A stretch of DNA of 64,000 nucleotides from positions 62,001 through 126,000 of the forward strand of contig NZ_JASBVP010000012.1 of the NCBI RefSeq assembly GCF_029961025.1. Reading direction: 5' to 3'. This DNA comes from Mycobacterium sp. (GTDB taxonomy: Bacteria > Actinomycetota > Actinomycetes > Mycobacteriales > Mycobacteriaceae). A program made the position numbers and the translations under genes. Under the pieces are notes generated by a model. That model was not told the origin of the DNA. It ran no database searches and saw only the letters and a program-made list of their open reading frames with translations. Shown one piece after another: positions 30,665 through 41,145 of this stretch. Each line of letters opens with the position of its first letter. Position 1 is the first letter of the stretch.

Positions 30665-30720
30665 CGCCGCGGTGCCGGCCGGCCCTCTAACGCCTCGGCG
30701 TCGCCGGCGGCTTCAGTACA

Positions 30721-32319
30721 TCAGTGCACCAATTGTGCGGCGTGGTCGGCGAGGTCGAGCACCGGTTGCGGCAGGATGCCCAGGATTATGGTGACGAGGG
30801 CGCATATCGCTATGGCCGCCGTGCTCAGCGCGCCGGGTGCGGTGACGCGGGGCACGTCGGCGGATGGCTCGGTGAAGTACATCTGCACGATCACCCGCAC
30901 GTAGAAGTAGGCCGCCACGCCGCTGGCCACCACCCCGATGATCACCAGCGGCACCGCCCCGCCAGCGGCTGCGGCCTGAAACACCACGAACTTGCTGACG
31001 AATCCGCTGGTCAGCGGGATCCCGGCGAACGCTAGCAGGAATAGTGAAAACAGCGCCCCCAGGACCGGTGAGCGTCGCCCCAGCCCGCTCCAGTGGGTCA
31101 TGTCGGCGTCCTCGCGGCCGTCGGCGTCGCGCACTAGGCCCAAAACGGCGAACGCGCCCACCGTGCTGAAGCTGTAGGCGAGCAGGTAGAACATCGTCGA
31201 TGACACCCCGGCGGGGTTGTCGGCGATCACCCCGGTGAGGATGAAACCGACGTGCGAGACCGACGAATAGGCCAGCAGCCGTTTGACGTCGGTCTGGTTG
31301 AGCGCGGCGACGGTGGCGATCGTCATGGTCAAGATGGCGATCGTCCACAGCACCGGTCGCCACTGATGGTGCAGCGGGGGCAGCGCGACGTAGACCACCC
31401 GCACCAGCGCACCGAAGGCGGCAACCTTGGTGGCTGCCGCCATGAACCCGGTGATCGGTGTCGGCGCGCCCTGGTAGACGTCGGGAATCCAGGAATGGAA
31501 CGGGACCGCACCGACTTTGAACAACAAGCCGACCGACAGCAATGCCACGCCGAGCAACGCCAGCGAGTTGTTCGGGTGCGTTGCCAGCCCGTCGCGGATC
31601 CCCGCCAGCGCGAGCGTGCCGGTCGCACCGTAGAGCAAAGCCACCCCGAAGAGGAAGAAAGCGGATGAGAATGAGCCCAGCAGAAAATATTTCAGTGCCG
31701 CTTCCTGCGAGAGCAGCCGACGATGGCGGGCCAGGCCGCACAGCAGGTACAGCGGCAGGGACAAGACTTCCAGGGCGACGAACATCGTCAGCAGGTCGTT
31801 GCTGGCCGGAAACACCAGCATTCCACCGACCGCCAGCAGTGTCAGGGGGAACACTTCGGTCTGGATCATCCCGGCCTGGATGGCCTGGCGCTCGGCGGCA
31901 CCGCCGGGGATCGCCGAGGCCTGCGGGGTGAACGCATCCAACCCCGCCGGGGAGGGGAGCACCGGGGCGGCCGCGGCGCCCGGCCCGGCGCCGCCGTCGG
32001 CCCGGGCGCGGCGCTGGGCGATGAACACCACCGCCATCATCGCGACCAACAGCACGCTGGCTTGTAGAAACAGGGTGACCGGGTCGACGGCTATGGCCCC
32101 CAGCACCGCGGTCCGACCGGGCGGTGCCATCCTGGTGGCCAGTCTGACGACCGCAACGAACGCGGTGAGCAGCCCGCCGAGGGCCAGGGTGAGCTGCGCG
32201 GGGTGGCGGAACCGGCGGGGCAGGAACGCCTCCAGCAGCACACCGCTCACCGCGGTGGCGAAGACGATCAGCTGCGGGCTGAGCAGCGAGTACTCGATGC
32301 TGGGCGCGGGCATGCTCAT
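30721..32319 (-). CDS. nuoN: NADH dehydrogenase I subunit N
   Basis: A 532-residue multi-spanning membrane protein of the antiporter-like family, one of the three proton-pumping subunits of complex I. About fourteen hydrophobic helices are evident. The conserved core is PLYLLCGLARHRRLLSQEAALKYFLLGSFSSAFFLFG (about residues 150-190), with Glu and Lys residues of the channel, followed by KVGAVPFHSWIPDVYQGAPTP. The central insert rich in Gly, Ala and Pro (about 90-130) is also seen in other mycobacterial NuoN proteins as I recall. The ATG at 32319 overlaps the nuoM stop (ATGA); a longer in-frame reading lies inside nuoM and is rejected. It is the last gene of the 14-gene operon. Confidence 0.95.
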   Translation of the reverse strand: MSMPAPSIEYSLLSPQLIVFATAVSGVLLEAFLPRRFRHPAQLTLALGGLLTAFVAVVRLATRMAPPGRTAVLGAIAVDPVTLFLQASVLLVAMMAVVFIAQRRARADGGAGPGAAAAPVLPSPAGLDAFTPQASAIPGGAAERQAIQAGMIQTEVFPLTLLAVGGMLVFPASNDLLTMFVALEVLSLPLYLLCGLARHRRLLSQEAALKYFLLGSFSSAFFLFGVALLYGATGTLALAGIRDGLATHPNNSLALLGVALLSVGLLFKVGAVPFHSWIPDVYQGAPTPITGFMAAATKVAAFGALVRVVYVALPPLHHQWRPVLWTIAILTMTIATVAALNQTDVKRLLAYSSVSHVGFILTGVIADNPAGVSSTMFYLLAYSFSTVGAFAVLGLVRDADGREDADMTHWSGLGRRSPVLGALFSLFLLAFAGIPLTSGFVSKFVVFQAAAAGGAVPLVIIGVVASGVAAYFYVRVIVQMYFTEPSADVPRVTAPGALSTAAIAICALVTIILGILPQPVLDLADHAAQLVH

Positions 32320-33857
32320 CGGTGTGGTCCTTGGGCGCTCCGCGGCGCCGGGTCGTGTTCCCCGAGGGTGCTGAGCGTGTGGCTGACCGCGGGGTTGATG
32401 ATGTCTAGCGCGGGTTTGGGGTAACACCCGAGGATCAGCAGCAGCGCGATCAGCGGGGTGATCACGATGGCCTCGCGGGGCAGCAGGTCACGGATGCGCT
32501 CGTTGCCCGCGGTGACCGGCCCGGTCATCACCCGTTGATACAGCCAGAGCATGTAGATCGACGAGAGCACCAAGGCGCTGGCGGCCACCGCCGCCGCCAG
32601 CCAGTAGCGGTTGAATGTGCCCAGCAGCACCAGGAATTCACTGATGAACGGCGCCAGGCCCGGCAGGGAGAGGGTGGCCATCGCCGCCACCAAAAAGGTG
32701 CCGGCTAGCACGGGTGCCACCTTTTGCACCCCGCCGTAGTCGGCGATCGCGCGGGTGCGCCGCCGTGCGATCAGGAAGCCCGCGATCAAAAACACCGCCG
32801 CGGTGGACAGGCCGTGGTTGACCATATACAGCGTCGAGCCGCTTTGCCCCTGGCTGGTCATCACGAAGATCCCCAGGATGATGAACCCGAAATGCGAGAT
32901 TGAGGTGTAGGCGATCAGGCGCATCATGTCGGTTTGGCCGATCGCCACGATCGCGCCGTACACCACCCCGATCACCGCCAAAACCACGATCAGCGCACGG
33001 AAATACCGTGACGCGTCGGGGAACAACTGCAGGCAGTAGCGCAGCATGCCGAAGGTGCCGACCTTGTCCATCGCCGCCATCATCAACACCGCGGTCGCCG
33101 GGGCGGCTTCCACCGCGGCGTCGGGCAGCCAGCGGTGAAACGGCCACAGCGGGGCTTTGATCGCGAACGCGAACATAAACCCGCCGAAGAGCGCCTTGAG
33201 CACCAGCGGGTCGACGCCGGTGGGGGACAGGGCGGTGACCAGCCGGCGGACATCGAACGTCCCGCCGCCGTGGCGCGCGCTCACCACATACACCCCGATC
33301 ACCGCGGCCAGCATGATCAGCCCGCCGAACAGGTTGTACAGCAAGAATTTCAGCGCCGCGCGTGAGCGCCCGTCACCGTGGCCGAAGCCGCCGATCAAAA
33401 AGTACATCGGGATCAGCATGGCCTCGAAGAACACGTAAAACAGCAGCACATCCAGGGAGATCAGCGAGATCAGCACCATCGACTCAACGGTCAACGTCAA
33501 CGCGACGTAGGCGTGCGGGCCGCGCGGGTGATCCCCCCCGTCGTTCCAACCGGCCAGCATCAGCAGCGGCACCAAGACCGCGGTGAGCAGCACCAGCACC
33601 ACCGCGATCCCGTCCACGCCCAGGGTGTAGCCGGCACCGAACGCCGGGATCCACGGCCGTGATTCGACGAACTGGTAGGGCGCGCCGGCGGTATCGAACC
33701 CGGCGGTGATGACGACCGCCACCACCAGGGTGAGCACGCCGGCGATCAGCCCGGTCCCCTTGGCCAGCGGCTGGGCCCGCCCCGGCAGCAGCATGACCAC
33801 CCCCGCGCCGGCCAGCGGAACCAGCCACAGCGCGCTCAGCCACGGAAAGGTGCTCAC
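32316..33857 (-). CDS. nuoM: NADH dehydrogenase I subunit M
   Basis: A 513-residue antiporter-like proton-pumping subunit of complex I. The family landmarks are [22 protein letters not shown] (Glu in helix 5), [31 protein letters not shown] (Lys in helix 7), and [20 protein letters not shown] further on. The start is the GTG at 33857 (GTG AGC ACC TTT CCG), which overlaps the nuoL stop in GTGA. The upstream in-frame extension lies inside nuoL and is Arg/Gly-rich in composition, so it is not coding. Length and order (L-M-N) match mycobacterial nuo operons. Confidence 0.95.
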   Translation of the reverse strand: MSTFPWLSALWLVPLAGAGVVMLLPGRAQPLAKGTGLIAGVLTLVVAVVITAGFDTAGAPYQFVESRPWIPAFGAGYTLGVDGIAVVLVLLTAVLVPLLMLAGWNDGGDHPRGPHAYVALTLTVESMVLISLISLDVLLFYVFFEAMLIPMYFLIGGFGHGDGRSRAALKFLLYNLFGGLIMLAAVIGVYVVSARHGGGTFDVRRLVTALSPTGVDPLVLKALFGGFMFAFAIKAPLWPFHRWLPDAAVEAAPATAVLMMAAMDKVGTFGMLRYCLQLFPDASRYFRALIVVLAVIGVVYGAIVAIGQTDMMRLIAYTSISHFGFIILGIFVMTSQGQSGSTLYMVNHGLSTAAVFLIAGFLIARRRTRAIADYGGVQKVAPVLAGTFLVAAMATLSLPGLAPFISEFLVLLGTFNRYWLAAAVAASALVLSSIYMLWLYQRVMTGPVTAGNERIRDLLPREAIVITPLIALLLILGCYPKPALDIINPAVSHTLSTLGEHDPAPRSAQGPHR

Positions 33858-35737
33858 CACAGTCGCACCGCCAGGATCACGGCGACCAGCAGGACCGCCC
33901 CGGCCAGCATCGTCAGCGCATAGGAGCGCGCGAAACCGGTTTGCACCGCGCGCAGCACGTCTGAGGTGCGCCCGAGCAGTCCGGCTGCCGCGTTGACCGA
34001 GCCGTCCACACCGGCGTTGTCGATGGCGACCAGCGCGCGGGTCAGGTGCCAACCGGGGCGCATGAACACCTCCTCGTTGAAGGCATCGCCGTAAAGGTCG
34101 TGACGCGCGGCCACCGTCAGCGCCGACACCCGCTGCGGGGCGGTGCGGGGCACCGGGGCGCTGCCATACATCCGGTAAGCCACCGTGATCCCGGCGGCGA
34201 CAAGGACCAGCGTCGTCGCGCTGCTCACCCACGTCGGGGTGGGGTGGGCGGCTTCGTGCAGTCCCACCAGGGGCTGCAGCCAGTGCACCAGGGTGCCGCC
34301 GAGGGCCAGCAGGGCGCCGGAGAACACCGAACCCACCGCCAGCAGGATCATCGGCCAGGTCATCACACCCGGCGCCTCGTGCGGATGCGCGTCAGGCGCC
34401 CACCGTTTGTCACCGTAGAACGTCAAAAGCATCACCCGGGTCATGTAAAACGCGGTGATGCCCGCGCCCAGCATCGCCGTACCCCCCAGCAGGACCCCGC
34501 GGGCACCGCCCACACCCAGTGCGGCCTCGATGATGGCGTCCTTGGAGAAAAACCCCGCGAACGGCGGTACCCCGATGATCGCCAGGTAGGCCAACCCGAA
34601 GGTGGCGAAGGTGATCGGCAGCACGCCACGCAGGCCACCGTAGCGGCGCATGTCCTGCTCGTCGTTCATCGCGTGGATCACCGCACCGGACCCCAAAAAC
34701 AGCCCGGCCTTGAAAAAGCCGTGGGTGAGCAGGTGCAGGATCGCGAACGCGTAGCCGGCCGGGCCCAGGCCGGCGGCCAGCACCATGTAGCCGATCTGGC
34801 TGATCGTCGAGGCGGCCAACGCCCGCTTGATGTCGTCTTTCGCGCAACCGATGATCGCGCCGAACAGCAACGTCACCGCGCCGACACCAGCCACCGCCAG
34901 GCGGGCGTCCGGGGACAGGTCAAATATCGGATGAGACCGCACGATCAGATACACCCCGGCGGTCACCATGGTGGCGGCGTGGATCAGCGCCGAGACCGGG
35001 GTGGGGCCCTCCATCGCGTCACCCAGCCAGGCCTGCAGCGGCACCTGCGCGGATTTGGCGCAGGCGCCCAAAAGCATCAGCAGCCCGATCGCGGTCAGCA
35101 TCCCCCGCCCGGCGGTGGGCGCCGCGGCGAACACCCCGGAAAACGACAAGGTCCCGAAGCTGGCGAACATCGCGAACATCGCCAGTGACAGCCCGACGTC
35201 GCCGACGCGGTTCATCACGAACGCCTTCTTGGCCGCCGTGGCCGCCGACGGGCGCTGATACCAAAAACCGATCAGCAGATACGACGCCAGGCCCACACCC
35301 TCCCAGCCGACGTAGAGCCCCAGGTAGTTGTCGGCGACCACCAGCAGCAGCATCGCGGCCAAAAACAGGTTGAGGTAGGCGAAAAACCGCCGCCGGTCGG
35401 GGTCGTCGGCCATATAGCCGATCGAATAAATGTGGATCAGCGAGCCCACACCGGTGATCAACAGCACAAAGCAGATCGACAACTGGTCGATCTGCAGCCC
35501 GAAATCGACCCGCAACCCCCCGACCGGCACCCAGCGGAACAGGTTGGGATGGATCCCCCGATCCGGGCCCTGCCGGCCCAGCATCCCGGCGAGCAACATC
35601 AGGCCCACGGCGAATGATGCCAGCGCCGCCGCGCAGCCCAGCAGGTGCCCCCACCGGTCGGCGCGCCGACCGGAAAGCAGCAGGATCAGCGCACCCGCCG
35701 ACGGCACCGCCACCAGCAGCCAACTCAAGGAGCTCAT
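33854..35737 (-). CDS. nuoL: NADH dehydrogenase I subunit L
   Basis: A 627-residue complex I subunit, the most distal antiporter-like pump, with the long C-terminal amphipathic helix that runs along the membrane arm. Visible landmarks are the N-terminal [44 protein letters not shown] (Glu of the channel), [38 protein letters not shown] (Lys and His residues) and [18 protein letters not shown]. The ATG at 35737 is seven bases after the nuoK stop, one of the few non-overlapping junctions in this operon. Length is normal for NuoL. Confidence 0.96.
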   Translation of the reverse strand: MSSLSWLLVAVPSAGALILLLSGRRADRWGHLLGCAAALASFAVGLMLLAGMLGRQGPDRGIHPNLFRWVPVGGLRVDFGLQIDQLSICFVLLITGVGSLIHIYSIGYMADDPDRRRFFAYLNLFLAAMLLLVVADNYLGLYVGWEGVGLASYLLIGFWYQRPSAATAAKKAFVMNRVGDVGLSLAMFAMFASFGTLSFSGVFAAAPTAGRGMLTAIGLLMLLGACAKSAQVPLQAWLGDAMEGPTPVSALIHAATMVTAGVYLIVRSHPIFDLSPDARLAVAGVGAVTLLFGAIIGCAKDDIKRALAASTISQIGYMVLAAGLGPAGYAFAILHLLTHGFFKAGLFLGSGAVIHAMNDEQDMRRYGGLRGVLPITFATFGLAYLAIIGVPPFAGFFSKDAIIEAALGVGGARGVLLGGTAMLGAGITAFYMTRVMLLTFYGDKRWAPDAHPHEAPGVMTWPMILLAVGSVFSGALLALGGTLVHWLQPLVGLHEAAHPTPTWVSSATTLVLVAAGITVAYRMYGSAPVPRTAPQRVSALTVAARHDLYGDAFNEEVFMRPGWHLTRALVAIDNAGVDGSVNAAAGLLGRTSDVLRAVQTGFARSYALTMLAGAVLLVAVILAVRLW

Positions 35738-35744
35738 CGCGGCC

Positions 35745-36044
35745 TCAGCCCTTGAGCAGGTTCACATCATCGGCCGAGGCCGAGCGGCGGGCACGAAAGA
35801 TCATCACGATGATCGCCAGGCCCACAACGACTTCGCAGGCGGCGACCACCATCGTGAAAAACGCCACCACCTGACCGTCAAGGTGCCCGTATTTGCGCGC
35901 GAACGTGACGAACGCCAGGTTGACGGCGTTGAGCATCAGCTCGATGCACATGAACATCACGATCGCGTTGCGCCGCAACAGCACCCCGGCGGCCCCGATG
36001 CTAAACAGCAGCGCGGCAAGGTAGAGGTAGTTGGCCGGGTTCAT
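35745..36044 (-). CDS. nuoK: NADH dehydrogenase I subunit K
   Basis: A 99-residue membrane subunit of complex I with three helices (about 4-22, 28-50 and 60-84). The conserved Glu residues take part in proton translocation and lie in [19 protein letters not shown] and [15 protein letters not shown]. Its short length is normal. The start lies in an ATGA overlap with nuoJ, so the two are translationally coupled. The C-terminal tail [16 protein letters not shown] is polar and cytoplasmic, as usual for mycobacterial NuoK. Confidence 0.95.
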   Translation of the reverse strand: MNPANYLYLAALLFSIGAAGVLLRRNAIVMFMCIELMLNAVNLAFVTFARKYGHLDGQVVAFFTMVVAACEVVVGLAIIVMIFRARRSASADDVNLLKG

Positions 36045-36802
36045 GACGCGCCGTCCGGGTCCGGGCCGTCGGCCGCGGCGGCGCGATGCGCCACCACCTG
36101 CGGCACCGACAGTTGCGAATAGGAGCCGTCAGGCAAGCGCGCGGCGACATCGACGGCGTTGTGGCGGGCGTAGACACCGGGGCTGGGCAGCGGCGTGGGG
36201 TATCGGCCGAGGCGGAAGCGTTCGATGGCCAACTCCCGCTGGGTTTTGCGGCGCGCGAAGCGTTCCCGGTGCGCCAGCACCATCGCCCCGAGCGCCGCGG
36301 TGATCAGCAGCGCGCTGGTCAATTCGAACGCCCACAGGTAGCGGGAGAAGATCAATGCCGCCACGCCCTGCACGTTGCCGCCCGCGTTCGCGACGGCCAG
36401 CCCGGCGAAGGTCCCACTGGCCGTGCCCGCGATCCCGGCGATCACCAGCACCCCGAACCCGATGCCGGCCACCACGGCGGCAACCCGCTGGCCGCGGATC
36501 GTCTCCACCAGCGACTCCGCCGAGTCCACGCCGATCAGCATCATCACGAACAAAAACAGCATCATCACCGCGCCGGTGTAGACCACGATCTGCACCACAC
36601 CCAAAAACATCGCGTCCTGAACAAAGTAGAACACCGCCAAAATGATCATCGTGGCCGCCAGGAACATCGCCGAGTACACCGCCTTGGCGGCCATCACCAT
36701 TCCCAGCGCGGCGATCACCGCCAGCGCACCCAGGGTCCAAAACGCGATCGCCTCACCGGTGGAGGTGCGGGTGAAGGAGTCCGCGGCCAGCAGTGTCGTC
36801 AC
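36041..36802 (-). CDS. nuoJ: NADH dehydrogenase I subunit J
   Basis: A 253-residue membrane subunit of complex I with five helices. The family core is [26 protein letters not shown] (helix 3, containing the bulge region that changes conformation during turnover). An extended polar C-terminal tail of about 60 residues (from [19 protein letters not shown]) is characteristic of actinobacterial NuoJ proteins. The start codon overlaps the nuoI stop by ATGA, and its own stop overlaps nuoK in the same way. Confidence 0.95.
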   Translation of the reverse strand: MTTLLAADSFTRTSTGEAIAFWTLGALAVIAALGMVMAAKAVYSAMFLAATMIILAVFYFVQDAMFLGVVQIVVYTGAVMMLFLFVMMLIGVDSAESLVETIRGQRVAAVVAGIGFGVLVIAGIAGTASGTFAGLAVANAGGNVQGVAALIFSRYLWAFELTSALLITAALGAMVLAHRERFARRKTQRELAIERFRLGRYPTPLPSPGVYARHNAVDVAARLPDGSYSQLSVPQVVAHRAAAADGPDPDGAS

Positions 36803-37356
36803 CGGGGCTCACCCGCACTTTGTGTGGTGCGCAATCCCTGCGCGGTGATGTTGCCCAGGTAGTAGTCGAAATGGGTGGCCCCCGGCGCCATCGGGTGCGG
36901 TGGTGCCACCATGCCGGGTTCTAGGGGCGCCAGCAGCCGTTGCCGGTCATAGATGAACTCTGCGCGGTTATCCCCGGCCATCTCATACTCGTTGGTCATG
37001 GTCAGCGCCCGCGTCGGGCAGGCCTCCACGCAAAAACCACAGCCGATGCAGCGCAGGTAGTTGATCTGATAGACCCGCCCGTAGCGCTCCCCCGGGGAGT
37101 AGCGTTCCTCCTCGGTGTTGTCGGCGGCCTCCACATAGATCGCGTCGGCGGGGCAGGCCCAGGCGCACAACTCGCAACCGATGCACTTTTCCAGGCCGTC
37201 GGGATAGCGGTTGAGCCGATGACGGCCGTGAAAGCGCGGCGCCACCGGACCGGGCTTTTCCGGGTACTCCTCGGTGACCGGCCGTTTGAACATTGTGGCC
37301 AGGGTCACCCCGAATCCGGCCACCGCCTGCACAGACCTTTTCCACAAGCTGGCCAC
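36799..37356 (-). CDS. nuoI: NADH dehydrogenase I subunit I, ferredoxin-like
   Basis: A 185-residue subunit carrying two [4Fe-4S] clusters (N6a and N6b) that pass electrons along the peripheral arm. The two motifs are [12 protein letters not shown] and [12 protein letters not shown], each followed by the usual sequence. An N-terminal amphipathic helix (about 1-25) would lie on the membrane. The start is the GTG at 37356, which shares a base with the nuoH stop (TAGTG) and has AAAGGA seven bases upstream. That Shine-Dalgarno sequence lies in a direct repeat (AGAAAGGAC AGAAAGGAT) inside the 3' end of nuoH. Longer in-frame starts fall inside nuoH and are rejected. Confidence 0.96.
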   Translation of the reverse strand: MASLWKRSVQAVAGFGVTLATMFKRPVTEEYPEKPGPVAPRFHGRHRLNRYPDGLEKCIGCELCAWACPADAIYVEAADNTEEERYSPGERYGRVYQINYLRCIGCGFCVEACPTRALTMTNEYEMAGDNRAEFIYDRQRLLAPLEPGMVAPPHPMAPGATHFDYYLGNITAQGLRTTQSAGEPR

Positions 37357-38618
37357 TACGTATCCTTTCTGTCCTTTCTGCCCACGGCGGCCGGGGCGCG
37401 CTGCGGGCGCACCGCGGACTGCCCCGGCAGCGGCGGGGTCGGAAACCCCGACTCGGGCACAGCCTCCCGCAAGACCGCCCCCTGCTGCTGGGACGTCAAG
37501 GCGCTGAACAGTTTCCGCAGATACCCCAGCAATATCACGGTGACACACACACTGGTGGCCATCGAGACGGCTTCCCAGTGGGGGTAGCCCCCATCGCGCA
37601 GGGTGCGGATCCCCGCGACCACCATCACCCACATCAGCGCCACCGGGATGAGAAGTTTCCAGCCCAGCGCCATGAACTGGTCGTAACGCAGCCGCGGCAG
37701 GGTGGCGCGCAACCAGATGTAGAAAAACAAAAACCCCCACACCTTGACCGTGAACCAGGCCACCGGCCACCAGCCGTGGTTGGCCCCCGCCCACACGTTG
37801 ACCGGAAACGGGGCATGCCAGCCGCCGAAGAACAGCGTGGTGGCCAACGCCGAGACGGTGGTCATGTTGACGTATTCGGCCAGATAAAACATCGCGAACT
37901 TCAGCGAGGAATACTCGGTGTGAAAACCGGCGACCAGCTCGCCCTCGGCCTCGGGCAGATCAAAGGGCGCCCGGTTGGTTTCCCCCACCATAGACACCAG
38001 GTAGATCACAAACGACGGCAGCAGCACAAACACGTACCACACCTTGTCCTGCGCGCAGACGATCCCCGAGGTCGACATGGTGCCCGCGTAGAGGAACACC
38101 GCCGCGAACGACAACCCCATCGCGATCTCATAGGAGATCACCTGGGCGGTGGAGCGCACCCCGCCCAAAAGCGGGTAGGTGGAGCCCGAAGACCAGCCGG
38201 CCAGCACGATGCCGTACACGCCGATCGATGACATCGCCAGGATGAACAACACCGCGATCGGCAGATCGCTCACCTGCAGCGCGGTGCGATGGCCGAACAC
38301 GCTCACCTGGGGGCCCAGTGGGATCACCGCGAACGCCGTGATCGCGGGAATCACCGAAATGATCGGCGCCAGTTGGTAAATCGGGCGATCCACACCCGCG
38401 GGGGTGATACCCTCCTTGAGCGCCAGCTTGACCCCGTCGGCCAGGCTCTGCAACACCCCGTGCGGACCCACCCGGTTAGGGCCCCACCGCATCTGCATGC
38501 GGCCCAACAGTTTACGCTCGACCAGAATCGCCGCCAACACCGTCACCAGCAAAAACACGAAGACGGCGATCGTCTTGGCCGCCACCAACCACCACGTGTC
38601 CTGCCCGACGCTCGTCAT
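37356..38618 (-). CDS. nuoH: NADH dehydrogenase I subunit H
   Basis: A 420-residue membrane subunit of complex I that forms the quinone-binding chamber with NuoB and NuoD. It has eight or nine helices and the conserved cytoplasmic-loop motif [21 protein letters not shown], whose acidic residues are important for quinone coupling. [23 protein letters not shown] lies near the N terminus. The C-terminal tail after about residue 385 is polar and Pro/Arg-rich. The ATG at 38618 overlaps the stop of an 18-codon reading frame created by a duplication of the nuoG-nuoH junction. The next gene starts at its stop (TAGTG). Confidence 0.95.
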   Translation of the reverse strand: MTSVGQDTWWLVAAKTIAVFVFLLVTVLAAILVERKLLGRMQMRWGPNRVGPHGVLQSLADGVKLALKEGITPAGVDRPIYQLAPIISVIPAITAFAVIPLGPQVSVFGHRTALQVSDLPIAVLFILAMSSIGVYGIVLAGWSSGSTYPLLGGVRSTAQVISYEIAMGLSFAAVFLYAGTMSTSGIVCAQDKVWYVFVLLPSFVIYLVSMVGETNRAPFDLPEAEGELVAGFHTEYSSLKFAMFYLAEYVNMTTVSALATTLFFGGWHAPFPVNVWAGANHGWWPVAWFTVKVWGFLFFYIWLRATLPRLRYDQFMALGWKLLIPVALMWVMVVAGIRTLRDGGYPHWEAVSMATSVCVTVILLGYLRKLFSALTSQQQGAVLREAVPESGFPTPPLPGQSAVRPQRAPAAVGRKDRKDT

Positions 38619-38737
38619 GGGCGCCGCTCCTCCTCATCGCTGCGCTCTGCATCGTCGCCGACGCTCGTCATGGGCGCCGCTCTCCCCCGCAAGCGGGAGG
38701 TGCCCCCACCTCATCGCTGCGCTCTGCATCGTCGCCG
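38605..38737. repeat. Imperfect tandem duplication at the nuoG-nuoH junction
   Basis: Two copies of the same junction sequence lie head to tail: 38605-38660 and 38658-38737. They share 25 bases on one side (38605-38629 and 38658-38682) and 29 bases on the other (38632-38660 and 38709-38737). The second copy carries 26 extra bases (38683-38708) that include a CCCGC-AA-GCGGG hairpin. The duplication gives nuoG a 22-residue tail and leaves two ATGA start sites in a row. Similar Arg/Asp-rich short repeats are common between mycobacterial genes, as I recall. Confidence 0.88.
38615..38671 (-). other. 18-codon mini reading frame bridging nuoG and nuoH
   Basis: The first copy of the duplicated junction has its own ATG at 38671, overlapping the nuoG stop (ATGA). 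The frame runs for 18 codons ([18 protein letters not shown]) and ends with a TGA that overlaps the true nuoH ATG at 38618 (ATGA again). A ribosome finishing nuoG could therefore translate this peptide and then reinitiate at nuoH. It is most likely a by-product of duplication rather than a functional gene. Confidence 0.4.
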
Positions 38738-41145
38738 GGCACCCCGATGCGCACGAGTGAGCCCACGGTGACGCCCAGCTGCCGGTGCACGTGCGAACCC
38801 GGCGAGTTCAGCGGCAACCAGACCACGCGGTCGGGCATGTCGGTGAGGGCCAGCGGCAGGCAGATCGAGCCGCGCGTTGTGCTGACCGTGACCGGTTCAC
38901 CGTCAGCGGCACCGATCTCGGCCGCGGTGTCGGCCGAAAGCCGCGCCACCGGCGCTCGCGCGGTGCCGGCCAGATAGGGTTCACCGTCTTGCAGACGGCC
39001 GTCATCGAGCAGCATCCGCCAGCCCGCCAGCACCGCCTCACCCGGGCCGGGTCGGGGTGGGCCCGCGGCCGGCACGTCGGGGTCCGCGGCGCGCGCGCCG
39101 TCCCAGCTGCCCAAGCCCGCCAGTTCCTCGCGGGCGGCGGCGACGGTGGGCAATCCCAACACCACGCCCATTTCCTCGGCCAGCGCGTCGAGCACCCGCA
39201 GATCGGGCTGGGGGGCCGACAGCGCGCCGTCGTGCAGGGCGACGCCGAAACCGCGGTGCCGTCCCTCCCAGTTGAGGAAGGTTCCCGATTTTTCGGCCAC
39301 CGCGGCCACGGGCAGCACCACGTCGGCGCGTTCGGTGACGGCGCTGTGGCGCACCTCCAGGCTGACCACGAAGCCGGCGGCGTCCACGGCGGCCAGCGCC
39401 GCGTCGGGGTCGGGCAGGTCCGCCGGCTCCACACCGCCGACCAGCAGGGCGCCCAGCGTCCCCTCGGCGGCGGCCGCCAAAATCGCGGCGGTGTCTCGCC
39501 CCACGGCGGACGGCAACGCCTCGACATTCCAGGCCTCGCACAGCTGGGAGCGGGCGGTGTCGTCGACCACCGGGCGCCCACCGGGAAGCAGCGTCGGCAG
39601 CGCGCCGGCGTCCACCGCCCCGCGTTCCCCCGCGCGCCGGGGCACCCAGGCCAGCGAGGCTCCGGTGGCCCCGGCCAGCCGGGTGGCCGCCGAGAAGCCG
39701 CCGGGCACCGTCGCCAGGCGCTCCCCGAGCATGATCACCGCACCGGGCCGGCGCAGCAGGGCGACGATTTCGCCGGGCAACCCGCCCAGGGCCGCCGCCT
39801 CATCGCCGGGTGCGGTGGCGATCAGCCGGCCCCACATTTTCTGCAGCCCGCGGCTGGCCAACGGCGCCAGCGCGTAGATCCGGGTGCCGTGCTTGCGTGC
39901 GGCTTTGCGTAACCGCAGGAAGACGATCGGCGACTCGTCTTCGGGTTCGAACGCCACCAGCAACACCACCGGCGCGGATTCCAGGCCGCGGTAGGTCACC
40001 CCCAGCGGTGTGGCGGCGACGCGGGCGGCCAGAAACTCCGCCTCCTCGGCCGAGTGCGGGCGGGCCCGAAAGTCGATGTCATTGCTGTTCAGGGCGATCC
40101 GCGCGAATTTGCTGTAGGCGTAGGCATCCTCCCAGGTCACTCGCCCGCCCACCAGCACACCCGCGCGCCCCCGCGCCGCCGCCAGCCCCTGGGCAGCGGC
40201 CGCCAGCGCGTTCGGCCACGCGGTGGGGACCAGCGTTCCGGTCGCGTCACGGATCAGCGGAGTGGGGATCCGGTCGGGCTGGGTGGCGTAGGTGAACGCC
40301 CACCGGCCCTTGTCACAGTTCCACTCCTCGTTGACCTCGGGATCATCGGCGGCCAGGCGCCGCAGCACCGTTCCGCGCCGGTGGTCGGTGCGCTGGGCGC
40401 ATCCCGACGCGCAGTGCTCGCACACCCCGGGGCTAGAGACCAGGTCAAAGGGGCGGGCGCGGAAGCGGTAGGCGGCGCCGGTGAGCGCACCGACCGGGCA
40501 GATCTGCACGGTATTGCCCGAAAAATAGGACTGAAACGGCTCGTCGGCACCGATACCGATCTGTTGGCGCCAACCCCGCTCGAGCACGTCGATGAATTTA
40601 TCGCCGGCGATCTGGTCGGAAAACCGGGTGCAGCGCACACAAGAGATGCAGCGCTCGCGGTCCAACAGCACCTGCGAGGAGATGTGGATCGGCTTGGGGA
40701 ACCGTCGCTTGTGGTCCCGGAAACGGCTCTCCGGGCGGCCGTTGGTCATGGCCTGGTTTTGCAGCGGGCATTCCCCGCCCTTGTCGCATACCGGGCAATC
40801 CAGCGGATGGTTGATCAGCAGCAGCTCCATCACCAGGTGCTGAGCGGTGTCAGCGGTTGGTGAGGTCACCTGGGTGCGCACCACCATCCCCTCGGTTGCC
40901 ACCACGGTGCACGAGGTCATCGGCTTGCGTTGGCCCTCGATCTCGACCAGGCATTGCCGGCAGGCACCCGCCGGGTCCAGCAGCGGATGATCGCAAAACC
41001 GGGGTATCTCCACACCGATCAGCTCCGCGGCGCGAATCACCAACGTGCCCTTGGGAACCGTGAGCTTGTGGTCGTCGATGGTGAACGTCACCAGCTGCGG
41101 CTCAGCGACACCGCCGTCGATGCGAGAATTCGCCGCCGCCGTCAC
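38668..41145 (-). CDS. nuoG: NADH dehydrogenase I subunit G
   Basis: An 825-residue peripheral-arm subunit carrying a [2Fe-2S] cluster and several [4Fe-4S] clusters. The N-terminal ferredoxin domain shows [18 protein letters not shown] and [13 protein letters not shown]. Next come [17 protein letters not shown] and the [10 protein letters not shown] motif, then a molybdopterin-oxidoreductase-like domain with no evident cofactor. The last 22 residues (from about [10 protein letters not shown]) are encoded by the duplicated junction repeat and are not expected in the family; without them the length is close to the 806 residues I recall for M. tuberculosis NuoG. The ATG at 41145 overlaps the nuoF stop (ATGA). 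Confidence 0.95.
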   Translation of the reverse strand: MTAAANSRIDGGVAEPQLVTFTIDDHKLTVPKGTLVIRAAELIGVEIPRFCDHPLLDPAGACRQCLVEIEGQRKPMTSCTVVATEGMVVRTQVTSPTADTAQHLVMELLLINHPLDCPVCDKGGECPLQNQAMTNGRPESRFRDHKRRFPKPIHISSQVLLDRERCISCVRCTRFSDQIAGDKFIDVLERGWRQQIGIGADEPFQSYFSGNTVQICPVGALTGAAYRFRARPFDLVSSPGVCEHCASGCAQRTDHRRGTVLRRLAADDPEVNEEWNCDKGRWAFTYATQPDRIPTPLIRDATGTLVPTAWPNALAAAAQGLAAARGRAGVLVGGRVTWEDAYAYSKFARIALNSNDIDFRARPHSAEEAEFLAARVAATPLGVTYRGLESAPVVLLVAFEPEDESPIVFLRLRKAARKHGTRIYALAPLASRGLQKMWGRLIATAPGDEAAALGGLPGEIVALLRRPGAVIMLGERLATVPGGFSAATRLAGATGASLAWVPRRAGERGAVDAGALPTLLPGGRPVVDDTARSQLCEAWNVEALPSAVGRDTAAILAAAAEGTLGALLVGGVEPADLPDPDAALAAVDAAGFVVSLEVRHSAVTERADVVLPVAAVAEKSGTFLNWEGRHRGFGVALHDGALSAPQPDLRVLDALAEEMGVVLGLPTVAAAREELAGLGSWDGARAADPDVPAAGPPRPGPGEAVLAGWRMLLDDGRLQDGEPYLAGTARAPVARLSADTAAEIGAADGEPVTVSTTRGSICLPLALTDMPDRVVWLPLNSPGSHVHRQLGVTVGSLVRIGVPGDDAERSDEVGAPPACGGERRP

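Noticed and set aside
32316..34232. A longer form of NuoM beginning about 125 codons upstream.
   Set aside because: The extra part lies inside nuoL in another frame and is Arg/Gly-rich; the GTG overlapping the nuoL stop gives the normal length.
34046..35188. A 380-codon plus-strand frame within nuoL.
   Set aside because: Antisense to a conserved complex I subunit; rich in His, Arg and Gln with no motif.
38683..38708. The CCCGC-AA-GCGGG element as a transcription terminator inside the nuo operon.
   Set aside because: The loop is only two bases, no T-tract follows, and a terminator here would cut off six essential operon genes.
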